From the NCBI GenBank assembly GCA_905116865.2, contig CAJHNH020004913.1, forward strand, positions 197,121 to 261,120: 64,000 nt of DNA, written 5' to 3'. The DNA comes from Candidula unifasciata (lineage: Eukaryota > Mollusca > Gastropoda > Stylommatophora > Geomitridae). The notes under the pieces were generated by a model that saw only the letters and a list, made by a program, of their open reading frames with translations, made no database searches and was not told the DNA's origin. Position numbers and translations under genes: made by a program. Position 1 is the first letter of the stretch. Each line of letters begins with the position of its first letter. Positions 21,322-33,815 of the stretch are shown one piece after another.

Positions 21322-22493
21322 CATGTCTTTGACATATAGCATGAGGGATCTACTAGAGATCCACCATCGTTAGCATTTCCTGGATGAGAGATAAAGGTGT
21401 GCAGGTGAGACTACCAACATTTTACTGTAAAACCACTAAGGCGATGATCTGCAGTAAATAAATAAGCTTCTGGGTTCACCATTAAAAGGCGATTGGTATT
21501 TTGTTATGTTTACAGACAGGCTGCGTTATCTGCTCTCTTTAACACAATACATCATATTTCAACAAACCCGTAATTAGTAGCAGTTTAGGACATGCTTTGT
21601 TAAAAAGTATTGGGCCCTCCCGCCGACTCAAATCCCCCACCCCATTTTAAAATGGGGCCGTGTAGCTTACACGGAGGTGTTTTTATTAGACAACTTTCGT
21701 TGTCTTAACACTCCCCCCCCCCCCACCCCCCTTTTTTCTGGTCTTCCTTTGACTTTCGAATTAACCGCAGTCTATTACTGCAAGTCATCACAATATTACC
21801 GGGAACTGTCACAGTATTGGCAAGGAGTGAACAAATGAGAGAAATATCTGGACAACTACTAGTTATAAGACATAAGAAATATAAGGCATGCAGCCGACGG
21901 CCGGTGTTGGAAACCGGACGATTTCCGGTGTTCACACAGCCTTTAGTTAGTGGGTACCAGAGTTAACACTGGGGTAAATGGAGGAATGTCGCTGTAGTTG
22001 CGGAGTTGCCTCTTGACGGCGACACAGGCGGACAGCTTTTTTAACCAGCTCTCCGTACTGGTGGCAGAGCACTTATTGTATGTAACCGTGTGCAATGATG
22101 CTTGTTTACATCTCCCGACTTAACCTTTTCTTATCAGACAGAGAAGATAGCCCTACACTGAACACACCCCGAGAAGAAAGCAGTAGAGAATTACCTGATA
22201 ATCATTGAAATTGAGATAAATTGGATTAAGGAGGCGATGACGCCCAAAAGAAACCCTAACGATTGTTGATGAGCGAGGCCAAAGCTGCTGGACAGAATTC
22301 AGTCGATGATATTGAACTGATTGCACAAGATAGAGCTGAATGAGAGAATAGACTGTGAGCCCTATGTGATATATTATAGCACAACAGGATGTTGAATCCT
22401 ACTGGGAGCTATCACCGCTTTACTGAGGTCATCAAAGTACTACAGGCAGTCATCTCTGTATTGTGCGTGTCATAGACGATGTCCTATTGTCGA
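21322..22493. other. Unassigned 1.2-kb stretch with C-run
   Basis: A C-run lies at 21712-21724. No frame or repeat that I can support. Confidence 0.4.
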
Positions 22494-22765
22494 CTATGTC
22501 TGTCTAACTGTCTGTCTAACTGTATGTCTAACTGTCTGTTTTTCTGTCTAAGTGTCTGTCTGTCTAAGTGTCTGTCTATCGTCTATCTATCTGTCCGTCC
22601 GTCTGGCTAAATGTCTACTTGTTGTTGCTTTTTTTTTGTCTCTCTAAATGTCTCTCTGTCTGCCTCTCTGTCTGTCTGTATGTCTGTTTGAGGGTCTGAA
22701 TATCGATCAGTAGGTCGGTCGATCCATCCATCTGTCTGTTCGTTTTTCTGTCTGTCTCTGCCTCC
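22494..22765. repeat. Degenerate TGTC-rich repeat
   Basis: Imperfect TGTC/TAAC/TCTG units, an aged relative of the perfect TCTG arrays elsewhere in the window. Confidence 0.8.
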
Positions 22766-23626
22766 GTATGTTCATTTCACCCTACGTCACTCCGATGCTC
22801 ACACTGGTCCGTCCATGAACCCAGGGGGACGTGTCTGTGTCTGTCTCTACTGTGGTCCTCTTCACGTTTCCAGACCCATCTACACACTACCTGGCTTTTC
22901 ATTCATACTTTCTCAGACTTATCTACGTCGGAGGGGTATCACTTGTCTTCCAATTACATCAGCGCCGATGTAAGCGTGTTCTATACTACACGACGACACA
23001 GCTTTCATCGATCCTAGAACACATAGAATTGGCCCTAACCCAAACCCCCCTTACGCACAGGTTCAAATTAGGTCACACGAGAGAATTTTCACACAAAATA
23101 AGCAGTACAGCGTGACACCCATCTGACATTTCAAACTGAGAAAGTGTGTAGATGGGCTTGGAAACGTAAACGGGTCCGTATTTTTTGTTCTCGCAAAGCA
23201 AGCCAAAAAGGGTACCCATAACGACAGCACCAGTCAGGAGTAACCTGCAGTTATATATGCCTAAGGACGTTAAGATGTAGACACCAGCAACATATCTGCA
23301 CTCCTGATAAACCCACAGGTGATCACTCTCCATCAGCAGACGAATGAACACGCAAACAGCACACCGATTACCGTGCCACTAGTGGTCCAGATTGTGTGTA
23401 AACACCATGTTTATTGAGTGTGTGATGTCTCTACCGCACTTCGCACGTGGCATTAACGGTTAATTAATCAAGAACACCTGCATTGCTGTAAACAAAAGCC
23501 ACCAGATTTTAGGAGCGTAGTTTTCCTGACATTAAACTACACAAAAAACGCGGCAACAGGTTTCTCAGGGCTGTATTTAGGTACAATGGAACCTCATACA
23601 TAATACTAGTGTAAGTAGGGGACGCT
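22766..23626. other. Unassigned sequence
   Basis: 22990-23090 weakly matches 34335-34410 (the CATAGAATTGGCCCTAACCC region), so part may be an old dispersed repeat. No gene supported. Confidence 0.35.
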
Positions 23627-23793
23627 TTTCCACTCATTTAGGTGTACTGGGCATATAGGGCTAGACCTATATTTGAGATCAACCGGTATTTGGTGGGTGA
23701 TGTGGTAAACACCACACCATCTGCCTTCCCCCCCCCCCCACCCCCCAGGACTGCACCTGGTACCCACTCAAGGCTGAGTCGACCTGATACTAG
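23627..23793 (-). mobile_element. SINE-C, 5'-truncated copy
   Basis: Minus-strand SINE-C body and 3' end: TATAGGGCTAGACCTATATT, GGTGGGTGATGTGGT.A, a C-run at 23728-23739, GGACTGCACC.GGTACCCACT and GTCGACCTG. The tRNA-like head is missing. Confidence 0.8.
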
Positions 23794-24519
23794 TGTACCT
23801 GTGAGTTTTTCGAGATACAAGGTGAGGCTCGCTAGTTGATAAGCACTCAAAATGCAAGGTAAAGTGCAAATGCGAGCTGGAGAGATGAGAATTCTTGGAG
23901 TTGCCCGACAGCATCTCGACAAATATTAACTCTTTTAAACTTGGTAATCGCCTTTGTGTTACAGGGGCCCTCCTGGGAAGCAAAGAATAGTACCACTCCA
24001 CTCTGCTAGGCATGGCGTAAGAGGCGACTAAGGGTGGGTTTGGGCTTAAGGTTGGCTACCTTATCCTCTGCATGTATGTGTTTGTATGTGTGTGGCATGT
24101 GTATGTGTGTAATGTATATGTATGTGTGTTTGTATGCGGGTGTGTGTATGTATGTGGGTTTGTATGCACGTGAGTGTGTATGCGTGCTCGAGTGTGTGCA
24201 TGCATTTTACTACCGACGCTTTTACGTTTTTTCTTGATACTTATAATATGAATATTATTATATGAACATAATATGCTTTACTGATAAAAACAACTGCTGT
24301 GTGAAATATGTATGTTTGGAAATACCGAATGTAAGTCAGGCCTGCGTGCCCAATTTCTGACCCTTTGAAAATAAACTTCGTTAGCCGTTCGTTCCAAAAA
24401 CAATAGCCACAGAAACTAACCAATCAACCATGGAAAAATTAAACAGAGATTCAATAAAAACCTAGCTAACCAAGACGAGGAAAGGCTCATTAGGTAGAAA
24501 GAGTATGACGCTGTCTGAA
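23794..24519. other. Unassigned with GTAT/GTGT patch
   Basis: A diverged TGTA/TGTG-rich patch lies at 24068-24205. CATGGCGTAAGAGGCGACTA near 24012 resembles the SINE-F 5' motif. No gene supported. Confidence 0.4.
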
Positions 24520-24678
24520 TAAAGCTGAAATGAGTGCAGATGGTCGAGTCAAAAACAACTGGAGAGGATGTGGGGAAAGATAATTGCGATAGCGAACGAC
24601 AGAATGACTTGGCATGAGTTGGTTGAGTGTCTATGCTCCATTAGGGGTTAGAAAGGCAGAAGAAGAAGAAGAATCTTG
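24520..24678 (+). mobile_element. LINE 3' end with GAA tail
   Basis: Translation gives the end of a LINE ORF2 (MTWHELVECLCSIRG then stop). It is followed at 24655-24674 by AAAGGCAGAAGAAGAAGAAG, that is, a (GAA)n tail directly behind the stop. Confidence 0.65.
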
Positions 24679-25523
24679 GTAATCTCAGCTTAATAGCAAA
24701 CAGGTTACCCCATAGTTGCTCCGCTCCTGTGCCAAAGAAAAAACACACATAATATCCATCGCTGTGGAAAAATTGACACAGACTCACTGCAGTCTCAGCA
24801 TATCAGCTAGAATACACACGTATTCAAAGTATAAGGCAGCCATGAGAAGTGATAACACAAACAGTCAGATATTAGAAATGCAGTTTATCATCGACTGAAG
24901 CAGACGTTATAAACAGATGAGCAGTTGTACACGCGATGGATTTTAATTGCATAAGGCACCACCGATTCTGTGGAAACAGGCCATTCCCCATTTTCTTAAT
25001 CTACAGTGCAGACCACCAAGTTGGTAACAGTTACCAAAAATATTCCAAATGAAATCTGCAGCTCACAGTGACGCGCCATTTACTCACTCAGCAGCTGGGT
25101 GACAAAGCTATATCCTTTCTTTCTACAAATGGAGGAAAATGGAACGGCCATTGTTTGTCAGACGCAATAACAAAACATTGCAACAAGTAATAATAGTGAT
25201 GATCGTGCCTATCGTCTATTATAAGCGAATTAGGTCTTGTTTAAATCGCTGAAAGAGGACTAAAGCCGGTTGACAAGGCACTTGATGATGCCGGAATGTA
25301 GCATCCCAGTCGGAAGTAACCAGTTTTTCCACTGCCGACAAAAACTGAAAAAAAAAGAAAAGAACAATGTCACGTATTATCACTGATAACGAAGCAAAAT
25401 ATGTTATTGTTTTTATAATTTATTTTTTCCGAAACGATTAAAAAATTATTTATATTAATTTTAATGAGGGAAAGTTCCAGGATACAAGTTATTCACCATA
25501 CGAGCTCAGTAGTCGAGCAGATC
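24679..25523. other. Unassigned sequence
   Basis: About 850 bp without recognised repeats or plausible coding sequence. Confidence 0.4.
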
Positions 25524-25815
25524 TTCTTCTTCTTCTTCGCGTTCACCAGCTGTAAACTCTGGTGGAAAGTTCTGGTTGTTCGTCCACTTCTAAACTGCAG
25601 TCCTGCTCCGGAACCTGAGTGTTGCGTGTGCATCAGTTTTACAGATCTGATTCACTTGAATGCACTGTTTGCTCCTTGCCTCTCAGGCAGATGCACTCCG
25701 ACTTCAAAGGAAGCTCCCCAATTAGTCGACTCTTACGACATGCTTTTGGGTAAGCAGAGGGTCTATTCTTGTTTTCCCTACGATGGGGCCCCGGAACCCA
25801 CACGGGGAGCCGAGC
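25524..25815 (-). mobile_element. SINE-F, near-full copy
   Basis: On the plus strand it starts with the complement of the tail (TTC)4 and CGCGTTCACCAGCTGTAAAC. Then come TGCAGTCCTGCTCCGGAACC, TACAGATCTGATTCA, TTGCCTCTCAGGCAGATGCA, GTCGACTCTTACGACATGC and CGGAACCCACACGGGG. One of the best references for the family consensus. Confidence 0.88.
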
Positions 25816-25994
25816 AGATTAAATTCGTATCTTGAGGTTTCATCGTTTAAGTTAATTAAGCAGAAAGAACAACTGGCAAGCAATGCACCAATGCATGTGG
25901 GTAGAAGCATGAACAGAGCAGATATCATCAAATCTGTACAGACTGGGCTAGTGGGTAATGATAAATCTCTTTAAAACTAAATTAATAATTTGTT
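25816..25994. other. Unassigned sequence
   Basis: Short gap between SINE-F and a LINE relic. Confidence 0.3.
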
Positions 25995-26275
25995 TAAATC
26001 ATCTCTGATCACTGCAGCTAGTAGACTGCAATGGTTGGAGCATATTTAAAGAATGTCAGATGACAGAGAAGTAAAAACTGTATACACGAGGGAGATAAAT
26101 GGTCGTAGACCACGAGGCAGACCAAGAAGACGATGGAGAAATAATATCCAGACAGACATGCAAACACTTGGTGGAAAGAGAAGGCCAACCAGAGAGATGA
26201 ATGGAGGAGAGGTAATATCTGCAGCAATGAACCCCAAGGGCTCGGAATACTTAATAAGATGAAGATTATATAGTC
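25995..26275 (+). mobile_element. LINE C-terminal fragment
   Basis: Encodes LQWLEHI.RMSDDREVK, then a basic motif RRPRGRPRRRWRNNIQTDM, typical of the end of many non-LTR ORF2 proteins. Internal stop codon present. Confidence 0.75.
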
Positions 26276-26500
26276 AGTTTGTCAGTTAATCGAAAGATTG
26301 TCCGCTTGAATCATCAGACTTGTCCTGAAGCGTCTGGCGACTGATAACAGCAGTTCTGTAATAAAACTAATAATTTTCTTTGGCTACCTGTACAGTGTTT
26401 ATGTCTGGAAATATCTTTGTTGACCTTAAATTCTTGTAGTCTTTTAAATGATGTCGATCCAGCGTCGTCCCCGATTCATTTACTCGTCCTACCTCCTAAA

Positions 26501-26735
26501 AGTCGGCTTTAGTAGCTTAGGCGTTGCGAACGTGCCTTATAATGCCGGGGTGCCGGGTTCGATTCCTGCTGCGGACGATTTGTCTTGCTCTGGTTTCGAC
26601 AGTGGTACCGAGAGTTGACAGTTCAGTAAGTAATAGCAAACTACTAAACGTAAAATGTGCCTAGAAAAACACAATAGCCCAAAAATGCTGGGGCTGGTTA
26701 TGCAACGTCCTGTAAAGGATAAGCAACTAACTTTA
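26501..26735 (+). mobile_element. SINE-A, full-length copy
   Basis: tRNA-like head AGTAGCTTAGGCGTTGCGAA and B box GGGTTCGATTCC, ending CGTCCTGTAAAGGATAAGC. Flanked by a perfect 10-bp duplication ACCTCCTAAA (26491-26500 and 26736-26745), which fixes both ends. Confidence 0.93.
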
Positions 26736-26949
26736 ACCTCCTAAACAGCATCCAGAAGATCAGCCAGGTCCATTGCTTGTCCTGTACTTATCGTAGCCCT
26801 GTCAGCAAACCAATCCGTTCGTTCATCCCTCTTATCCTGAGTACACCGTATGATGTTGTTTAAGTTATTTTATCCTACTATATGTCTTCAAACAAGGACG
26901 ACAACATTGACAGAAAGCTGGCTCACATACCACAATCTTAGCCAAGAAA

Positions 26950-27165
26950 GTAAGTAAAGTAAAGTAAAGTAAGATGGGTAATGTAGTCAGGATTACACCA
27001 TCCGTCTTTACTTCCCCAGGACAAACATCCTGGTACACATTTTAGGCTGGGTCGACTTGCGACGCCCCATTCTATGATAAAAAATCCACGCAGCGAGCAG
27101 TGGGTTTCGATAGCGGTACGTTGGAATTATGAATCGGACTCGCAACGCCTAAGCCACTGACGCCG
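26950..27165 (-). mobile_element. SINE-D (A-like head on C-like body)
   Basis: On the minus strand: CGGCGTCAGTGGCTTAGGCG head, ATCGAAACCCACTGC, GATTTTTTATCATAGAATGG, GGCGTCGCAAGTCGACCCAG, then the SINE-C body GTACCAGGATG..TCCTGGGGAAGTAAAGAC. The tail at the left edge is AAAGT units. Confidence 0.8.
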
Positions 27166-27587
27166 TTAAGCCATAAAAGTGGCACCAATAAACAAGACCA
27201 CAAATATAACCTGAGACTTTTGGCAAACAGCAGCTTAAACGTGGTCGACTAGAACGTTAACGACAGCTTTTCCCAAGTATTCCAATTGCAGCCGACATTA
27301 GATTTCTCTCTTTTCATTTGGAAAACGTAAACATTTGGCGCTGACGGCATAGTGTTACTAGAAAAATGCTATCTATCACCTGTCACTTGAAAACTGTTAC
27401 AAACTTGCTGTTACATGAGTTATAGAAGCAGTTAATAAATCACCATGCTCGTCGTTTGACATCTTGTTTCTGTTTACACTCACACATACAGACACACACT
27501 CTCACACACACACGCACGCACGCGCACATACACTCACACACACAATCTAAAAAACATTTTAAATTCAGGTGAGACAGCGTGCGATAA
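27166..27587. other. Unassigned with CA-rich patch
   Basis: A CACA/CGCA patch lies at 27477-27543. No gene supported. Confidence 0.4.
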
Positions 27588-27873
27588 TCTTCTTCTGTTT
27601 CGCGTTTACCGACTGTAAACTCCGTAAGAAAGTTATATTGTTCGTCCACTACTAAAGTTTAGTCTTGTTTTAGAACTTTGGTGTTGCATGCACATCTGTT
27701 TTACATACCTGACTTATGTATATGCAAACTGTTGGTTCCTTGCCTCTCAGGCAGATGCACTCCGACTTCCAAGGAAGGCTTCATGTTAGTCGACTCTTAC
27801 TACATGCAAGTTGTGGAGGCAGTTGGTCTGTTTTTGTTTTCCCCACAATGGAACCCCGAAACCCATACAGAGA
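27588..27873 (-). mobile_element. SINE-F copy
   Basis: Complement of the family from the GAA-type tail (CTTCTTCTG) through TTTACATACCTGA, CTTGCCTCTCAGGCAGATGC, GTCGACTCTTACTACATGC and CCCCACAATGGAACCCCG. Diverged from the 25524 copy. Confidence 0.85.
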
Positions 27874-27884
27874 TGTGTAATAAT

Positions 27885-27950
27885 GCTCTTCTGTATGTCT
27901 GTCTGTCTAATTGTCTGTCTGACTGTCTGTGTGTCTGTCAGTCGGTCGGG
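27885..27950. repeat. Short degenerate TGTC repeat
   Basis: TGTC/TGAC units following the SINE-F 5' end. Confidence 0.7.
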
Positions 27951-28097
27951 AGGTCCCCCCATACAAGTATGTCTATATGGTGGTCCACCATTCATTTGCA
28001 TTCTCCATTCCTCCTTGTGTCTATACGTATGTCTGTCCCTGGACGACTGCAAACAATATGAATCTTGAAAACTATATTGCTGCTCCGTTGTATGTGT

Positions 28098-28324
28098 AAA
28101 GCGTCTGTGGGTTAGGCGTTGCGAACGCGCTTTGTAATGCTGAGGTGCCAGGTTCGATCCCAGCGACGGACGGTTTGTCTTGGGTTGGTTTCGACCGTGC
28201 TATCGAGAGCTGACTGTTCAGTAAGCACTGGCAAACTACCGAACGTAAAATTTGCTTAGAAGAACTACATCTAGCAAAAATTTATGGTTGGTTCTGCAAC
28301 GTCCTGTAAAAGATAAGCAATTCA
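28098..28324 (+). mobile_element. SINE-A, full-length copy
   Basis: Starts GCGTCTGTGGGTTAGGCG and has B box AGGTTCGATCCCAG. It ends at the family 3' end (CGTCCTGTAAAAGATAAGC). Exact 10-bp duplication TTGTATGTGT at 28088-28097 and 28325-28334. Confidence 0.92.
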
Positions 28325-28351
28325 TTGTATGTGTTAAAAAATATTTAATTG

Positions 28352-28355
<4 letters not shown>

Positions 28356-28439
<84 letters not shown>

Positions 28440-28455
28440 GTGTGTGTGTCTCGGT
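28356..28455. repeat. (AT)n with GT extension
   Basis: About 36 AT units followed by GTAT/GTGT units. Confidence 0.95.
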
Positions 28456-28696
28456 GTGCGTGTGTGTGTTAGTATGTGTGTGTATTTACCCTTTTCCCAG
28501 TTGGGATCGGACAAACATAAGATCATAGGTCGTCAGACTTGTTTAACTAGAAACAAACAGAACTCAATCCAGTTAGAATGAATGGCAAAATATATTATTT
28601 ATTTACTCGTCCGAAAATGAAAGACACGTGAGGAATTTTCGTAGATTCTCAAAATATTCAAGCAGTTTAAGATGGATGAACGGATTTATGGATAGG

Positions 28697-30100
<1,404 letters not shown>

Positions 30101-30379
30101 TTCTCTTTCTTCTTCTCAATACATTTTCTGTCTCTCAGCGTTAGCTTCAAAAGAGGCATCGGACGCGAGCCTTGCTATGTGCTACGTAGATGCTGCTATT
30201 TACGGCCTCGCTTTTGCATCTATTCATCGCTTGCATGGTCGACCTCCGGCTCGGCTTCCATCATGTCAAAGTGACAAAACACTTGGGTGGTGCACTGTCT
30301 AGTGATAGTTCTGGCACACGTCTGAACCATATATTCTGTTGACTCTTGATGTAGTTTAGTACTGATTCCATCTTTATTA

Positions 30380-32330
30380 TCAATCAGCAAATCCTTTACA
30401 GAACGTCGCTCTCTTTACGCCATGCCGGAAAGTATTCCTTTTCCTGGTCATCTCTCCGGTCCCATGTGCTTGCAATGTCAATGCTTCTTCAATGTCCTGT
30501 ATCCATCTTTGCGGTGGTCGACCCCTGCCTCGCCTCACACAGACTGCATCTTCCATCACCATCTGTTCCAAGCCACTATGACGCTTGATGTGGCCAAAAT
30601 ACTTCAACTTACGTCACAGGATGCTGTTTATGAGCCAGTTCTACCTGATGTTCAACTCATTTAGAATGTCTACGTTCTTCCTCTTCTTTATCCATGTTAT
30701 TCTAAGAATTTTTCTATAACATTTCAGTTCTGCCAATTACTGCCTTCAGTATACCACTTTTGCGGTGTAGGCAGGGGGATCTTTGAACCTGAGGATTTAC
30801 GGCCGCATGGCTAGTTCTGCACCACGACTGTCCAGGTGAGGATTTTATTTTCCTCCTGACTAACAAAAACCCAGCCTTACAGAGGATTCGAACCCGGGTC
30901 TCCCTCTTGAGATCCCAGCGTTCTAACAGCTCGGCCAGCCGCTCCTCATATTTCAATTCTAAATTTGTTTCCCTCAGTGACTGAGTGAGAGTCCAAGACT
31001 CGCAACCGTAAGTTGCCACAGGAAAAATGCATGATCTTGTGATTGTTACTTTAACCAATTTACTAGCGCTTTGCCGTAGGTTCTTTGTGCCGTTTAATCT
31101 CTGTATTGCTAATGCAAGTCTTTTTCTGACTTCTTTTGAGCAGTAACCACTGTTGTTTACTAAAGAGCCAAGATATTCGAAATCTGTTACATTTTCTATT
31201 TCTTCATTTTCGATTTTACTGAGGACGTAATTTGTGTTTTAGAAAAAAGTTTCACTTCTTCGCTGGGCTTTTTGGCAGCGAGAATTAATTTTACAACACT
31301 TGTACACCATTGGAAGGGAGCACTATGTCATTTCCATATTGAGTTCTGGGATAGGATTACCTCCAATTTGTAGTGGATCAAAGCTCTCACATACCTCATC
31401 GCTAACTGCGTTCCTCATAACATTTTCAGCATAAATGTTAATGAGGGATGGAGAAAGAATGCAGCCCTGCCTCACTCCTTTCCGCACTACAAACCATTCT
31501 GATGTTTCGCCAGCTACTCTGACCGCTGCTTGTTGTTCATGGTAAAGAGATTCTATTAAGTGCACTAGGTGTTTTGGAAATCCCACGCCTCTCATTATAT
31601 GCCTCAGTTTGTGGCGTTGCACATAGTCAAATGCCTTCTGTATGTAGTCTATGAAACAGGTATGCAAATCTATCTTGTATTTTCTACACTTCTCTAGGTT
31701 GATTCTCATATTGAAAATATGGTCTCTTGTTCATCTGCCACGTCTAACACCGGCTTGTGTTTCTTGTAGTTCATATTCCAATTTATTCTCAATCCTCCTC
31801 AGAATGACATGCAGAAGAAATTTGCTGACGTGACTAATTAAAGCTTTAGTACGATTATTGTTGCATAATTTAAGTTTTCCTTTTTAGAAGAGGAATATAA
31901 ACTGATCTTTTCCACGCTTTGTGCCAGTCAGCACTATTCCAGATTTTCACACATAGTGCATGGTATAGAATGACGCTGGCTTCTCCCCCAGCCTGAATTA
32001 ACTCTGCTGGTATGTCGTCATATCCCAGAGACTTGCCTGATTTCAGGTTCTGTATTGCTATTCTTACTTCCTCTAATAGAGGTTCAGGCTCTTTTTCTTT
32101 GATTTCTTTGGTACTATCTGGCATGTTTTTCGAACCTATGTACATTTCTCCACGATACTCCTTCTATCTTTCAAGTATTTCTTTGCTCTACGTCAATGCG
32201 TTGCCATTTTTATCGTTTATTACATTCATTGAAGGTTTGAATTTTGTTTGTTAGTGTTCTTATCTCTGTGAACATTTCTCTGTCCCTTCCCTGTTGCTGG
32301 AGATGCTCTATTTTGTTGCATGTTTTGATT
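30380..32330 (-). mobile_element. LINE ORF2 relic: linker, RT and C-terminal region
   Basis: Minus-strand reading order. A linker before RT lies near 32270-32150. RT follows, with LKSGKSLGYDDIPAELIQAG, then FIDYIQKAFDYV (first catalytic Asp), then GVRQGCILSP. Next come EYLGSLVNNSGYCSKEV and CIFPVATYGCESWTL. The C-terminal part has YFGHIKRHSG and RRGRGRPPQRW. Several frameshifts and stops. The segment expected to hold the YADD catalytic motif (about 31250-31330) is not recognisable. A SINE is inserted at 30732-30949. Non-functional; non-LTR class, clade not assigned. Confidence 0.85.
30732..30949 (-). mobile_element. SINE-I inserted in LINE
   Basis: Minus-strand head GGAGCGGCTGGCCGAGCTGT with B box GGGTTCGAATCC, ending with a CTCAGGTTCAAAGATCC-type 3' part. 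Flanked by ATTTCAGTTCT (30721-30731) and ATTTCAATTCT (30950-30960), 10 of 11 identical. Removing the insert rejoins the LINE reading (ELK then CYRKILRI). Confidence 0.88.
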
Positions 32331-32544
32331 ACAAACTGCTTTATATGCACAAAACGCCCTTAGTTCTGGGTAATGGGTGATTTATTTTAATAAATAAATT
32401 GCCACTTACCGTGAGTCTCTGAGCATTATCAAAGCAAATCATGCCAGTCAGTCAGTCAGTCAGTCTGTCTGTCTGTACTTTGCTGGAATAAAGGAATAAA
32501 ACATCATTAGGTTTAACCAGCTTCCCCGAACAGGTGGTCTTTCG
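32331..32544. other. Unassigned with CAGT/CTGT patch
   Basis: Short TCAG/TCTG run at 32446-32477. Nothing else supported. Confidence 0.4.
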
Positions 32545-32870
32545 GTTTTAATTGTGATTAGGTTATTTAGGTGAAAACACATTTAGGCGTATTGGGCATA
32601 TAGGGCCAGACTTATTTTTCATGGGCAAATTGTCACTTAGCGGGTGATGTAGTCCTGGTCACGCTGGCCGCCTTCACTTCTCAGGACTGCACCGACTAGG
32701 TTGTTTGTGCCATATAAAATAGCTTGGAATTGCACTCCACCAAGAGCCATGAAAAAGACTTCTGCAGTGTTGATACGATCAAAAGAGACAAGACAGACCC
32801 AAATTCTGCCCCTATCGGCGACAAAGTCGTCTACCGGCCAGCCAGTAGGCGATCCCGTCAACAATAAATC
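32545..32870 (+). repeat. Dispersed repeat G, copy 2, split by SINE-C
   Basis: Aligns with 5285-5455 when 32569-32693 is removed. Shared motifs are TTAATTGTGA.TAGGTT, GCCATATAAAA, CTGCAGTGTTGATACGATCA and GTCGTCTACCGGC. Confidence 0.75.
32569..32693 (-). mobile_element. SINE-C, 5'-truncated, inserted in repeat G
   Basis: Carries TATTGGGCATATAGGG, CGGGTGATGTAGTC, GCTGGCCGCCTTCACTTC and GGACTGCACC. Flanks GATTAGGTTATTT (32556-32568) and GACTAGGTTGTTT (32694-32706) agree at 11 of 13 positions, and copy 1 of repeat G supplies the empty site. Confidence 0.82.
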
Positions 32871-33245
32871 ATGCCTTTTTTTTTTTTTTGGGTCCTGTAG
32901 ACCGTTTAAAAACAAGAAATTCCAGCAGACTTGCCTGTTGGCGCCCAACCATGGATGTTTACCACATAACAGGATCTCGTTCATTTTCGGGGTTGTTATC
33001 GCAGCAGACAGCTGTCGGGTTGCAAACTGGCAACTGAGTACTGACAAGCTGGCTGGCTTTGTTTATCACGAGAATGACATTCCCTTGTGTTTATCGTTTT
33101 TCGTCGGCACTGGTTTTGCGAGATTTACAGGCTTTCTTGCTTGTCAATCATCTGACCACCATTTCTTTATGTTTTGCTTCATTATTTATATAAAAAAAAA
33201 AAAAAAAACCTTCGCACTCCAGTTGTAAGCAATTGAAAACTAGGT
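32871..33245. other. Unassigned with homopolymer runs
   Basis: T-run near 32876-32889 and A-run near 33192-33208. 32637-33228 is open on both strands for over 100 codons but mostly covers repeat G and SINE-C, with no domain. Confidence 0.4.
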
Positions 33246-33472
33246 TAGTATCCTTTACATGACGTTGCAGAACCAACCCCAAAAGCCCCTGGCTGTTGTG
33301 TGGTTTTTGTAGGCAAATTTACCTCCATTAGTTTGCCATTGCTTTTTGGACAGTCGGCTTTCTTGATACCGCTGTTGAAACCAACGCAAGGCGCATGACC
33401 GGCAGCTGGCATCGAACCTGGCATCCCGGCATTACGAAGCGTTCGCATCGACTTAGCTACAGAGCCGACGAA
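33246..33472 (-). mobile_element. SINE-A, full-length copy
   Basis: Plus-strand start is the complement of the 3' end (ATCCTTTACATGACGTTGCA). The head is at the right (CGACTTAGCTACAGAGCCGA). Immediately abuts an oppositely oriented SINE-A fragment. Confidence 0.9.
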
Positions 33473-33580
33473 TGGCAAACTACTGGACGTAAATGTGTCT
33501 AGAAAAGCCACAACAGCCAAAAAATGCTGGGGTTGAATCTACATTGTCCTGTACAGGAAACGCAACTAACTTTCACTTCA
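33473..33580 (+). mobile_element. SINE-A, 5'-truncated 3' end
   Basis: ATGGCAAACTACTGGACGTA, CTAGAAAAGCC, then CCTGTACAGGAAACGCAACT. Head-to-head with the previous copy, giving a roughly 100-bp inverted repeat. Confidence 0.8.
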
Positions 33581-33589
33581 GTTGTGCAT

Positions 33590-33815
33590 CGGGTAATTGG
33601 TGGTAGATCCATAATTTGGCTGATGATGTTGTCAACATAATGTCGGCCGTTTTGACTTCCCTCGACATTTCCCGGTACTTATTACAGACTGGGTCGTACT
33701 GGAAACCAATGACTTTTTGTTAAAGAGCCCTTTGTCACGCATGTGTATTGGGCATATAGGGCTAGAGCTATATTTTATAGACCAGTCAGCGCTATTTGGG
33801 GTAATGAGGTCAGCA
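33590..33815 (-). mobile_element. SINE-C fragments, two pieces
   Basis: 33600-33705 holds the TGATGTTGTCAACATAATGT.GGCCG and CGGTACTTATTACAGACTGG parts. 33735-33815 holds ATTGGGCATATAGGGCTAGA and a second GAGGTCAGCAT part. Both are in minus orientation and probably represent separate insertions. Confidence 0.7.

Noticed and set aside
22985..23060. Telomere-like CCCTAACCC motif
   Set aside because: Only one to two hexamers, inside a weak dispersed repeat shared with 34335-34410. Not an array.
32637..33228. 136- and 175-codon frames on opposite strands
   Set aside because: They cover SINE-C, repeat G and a T-run. No protein motif.
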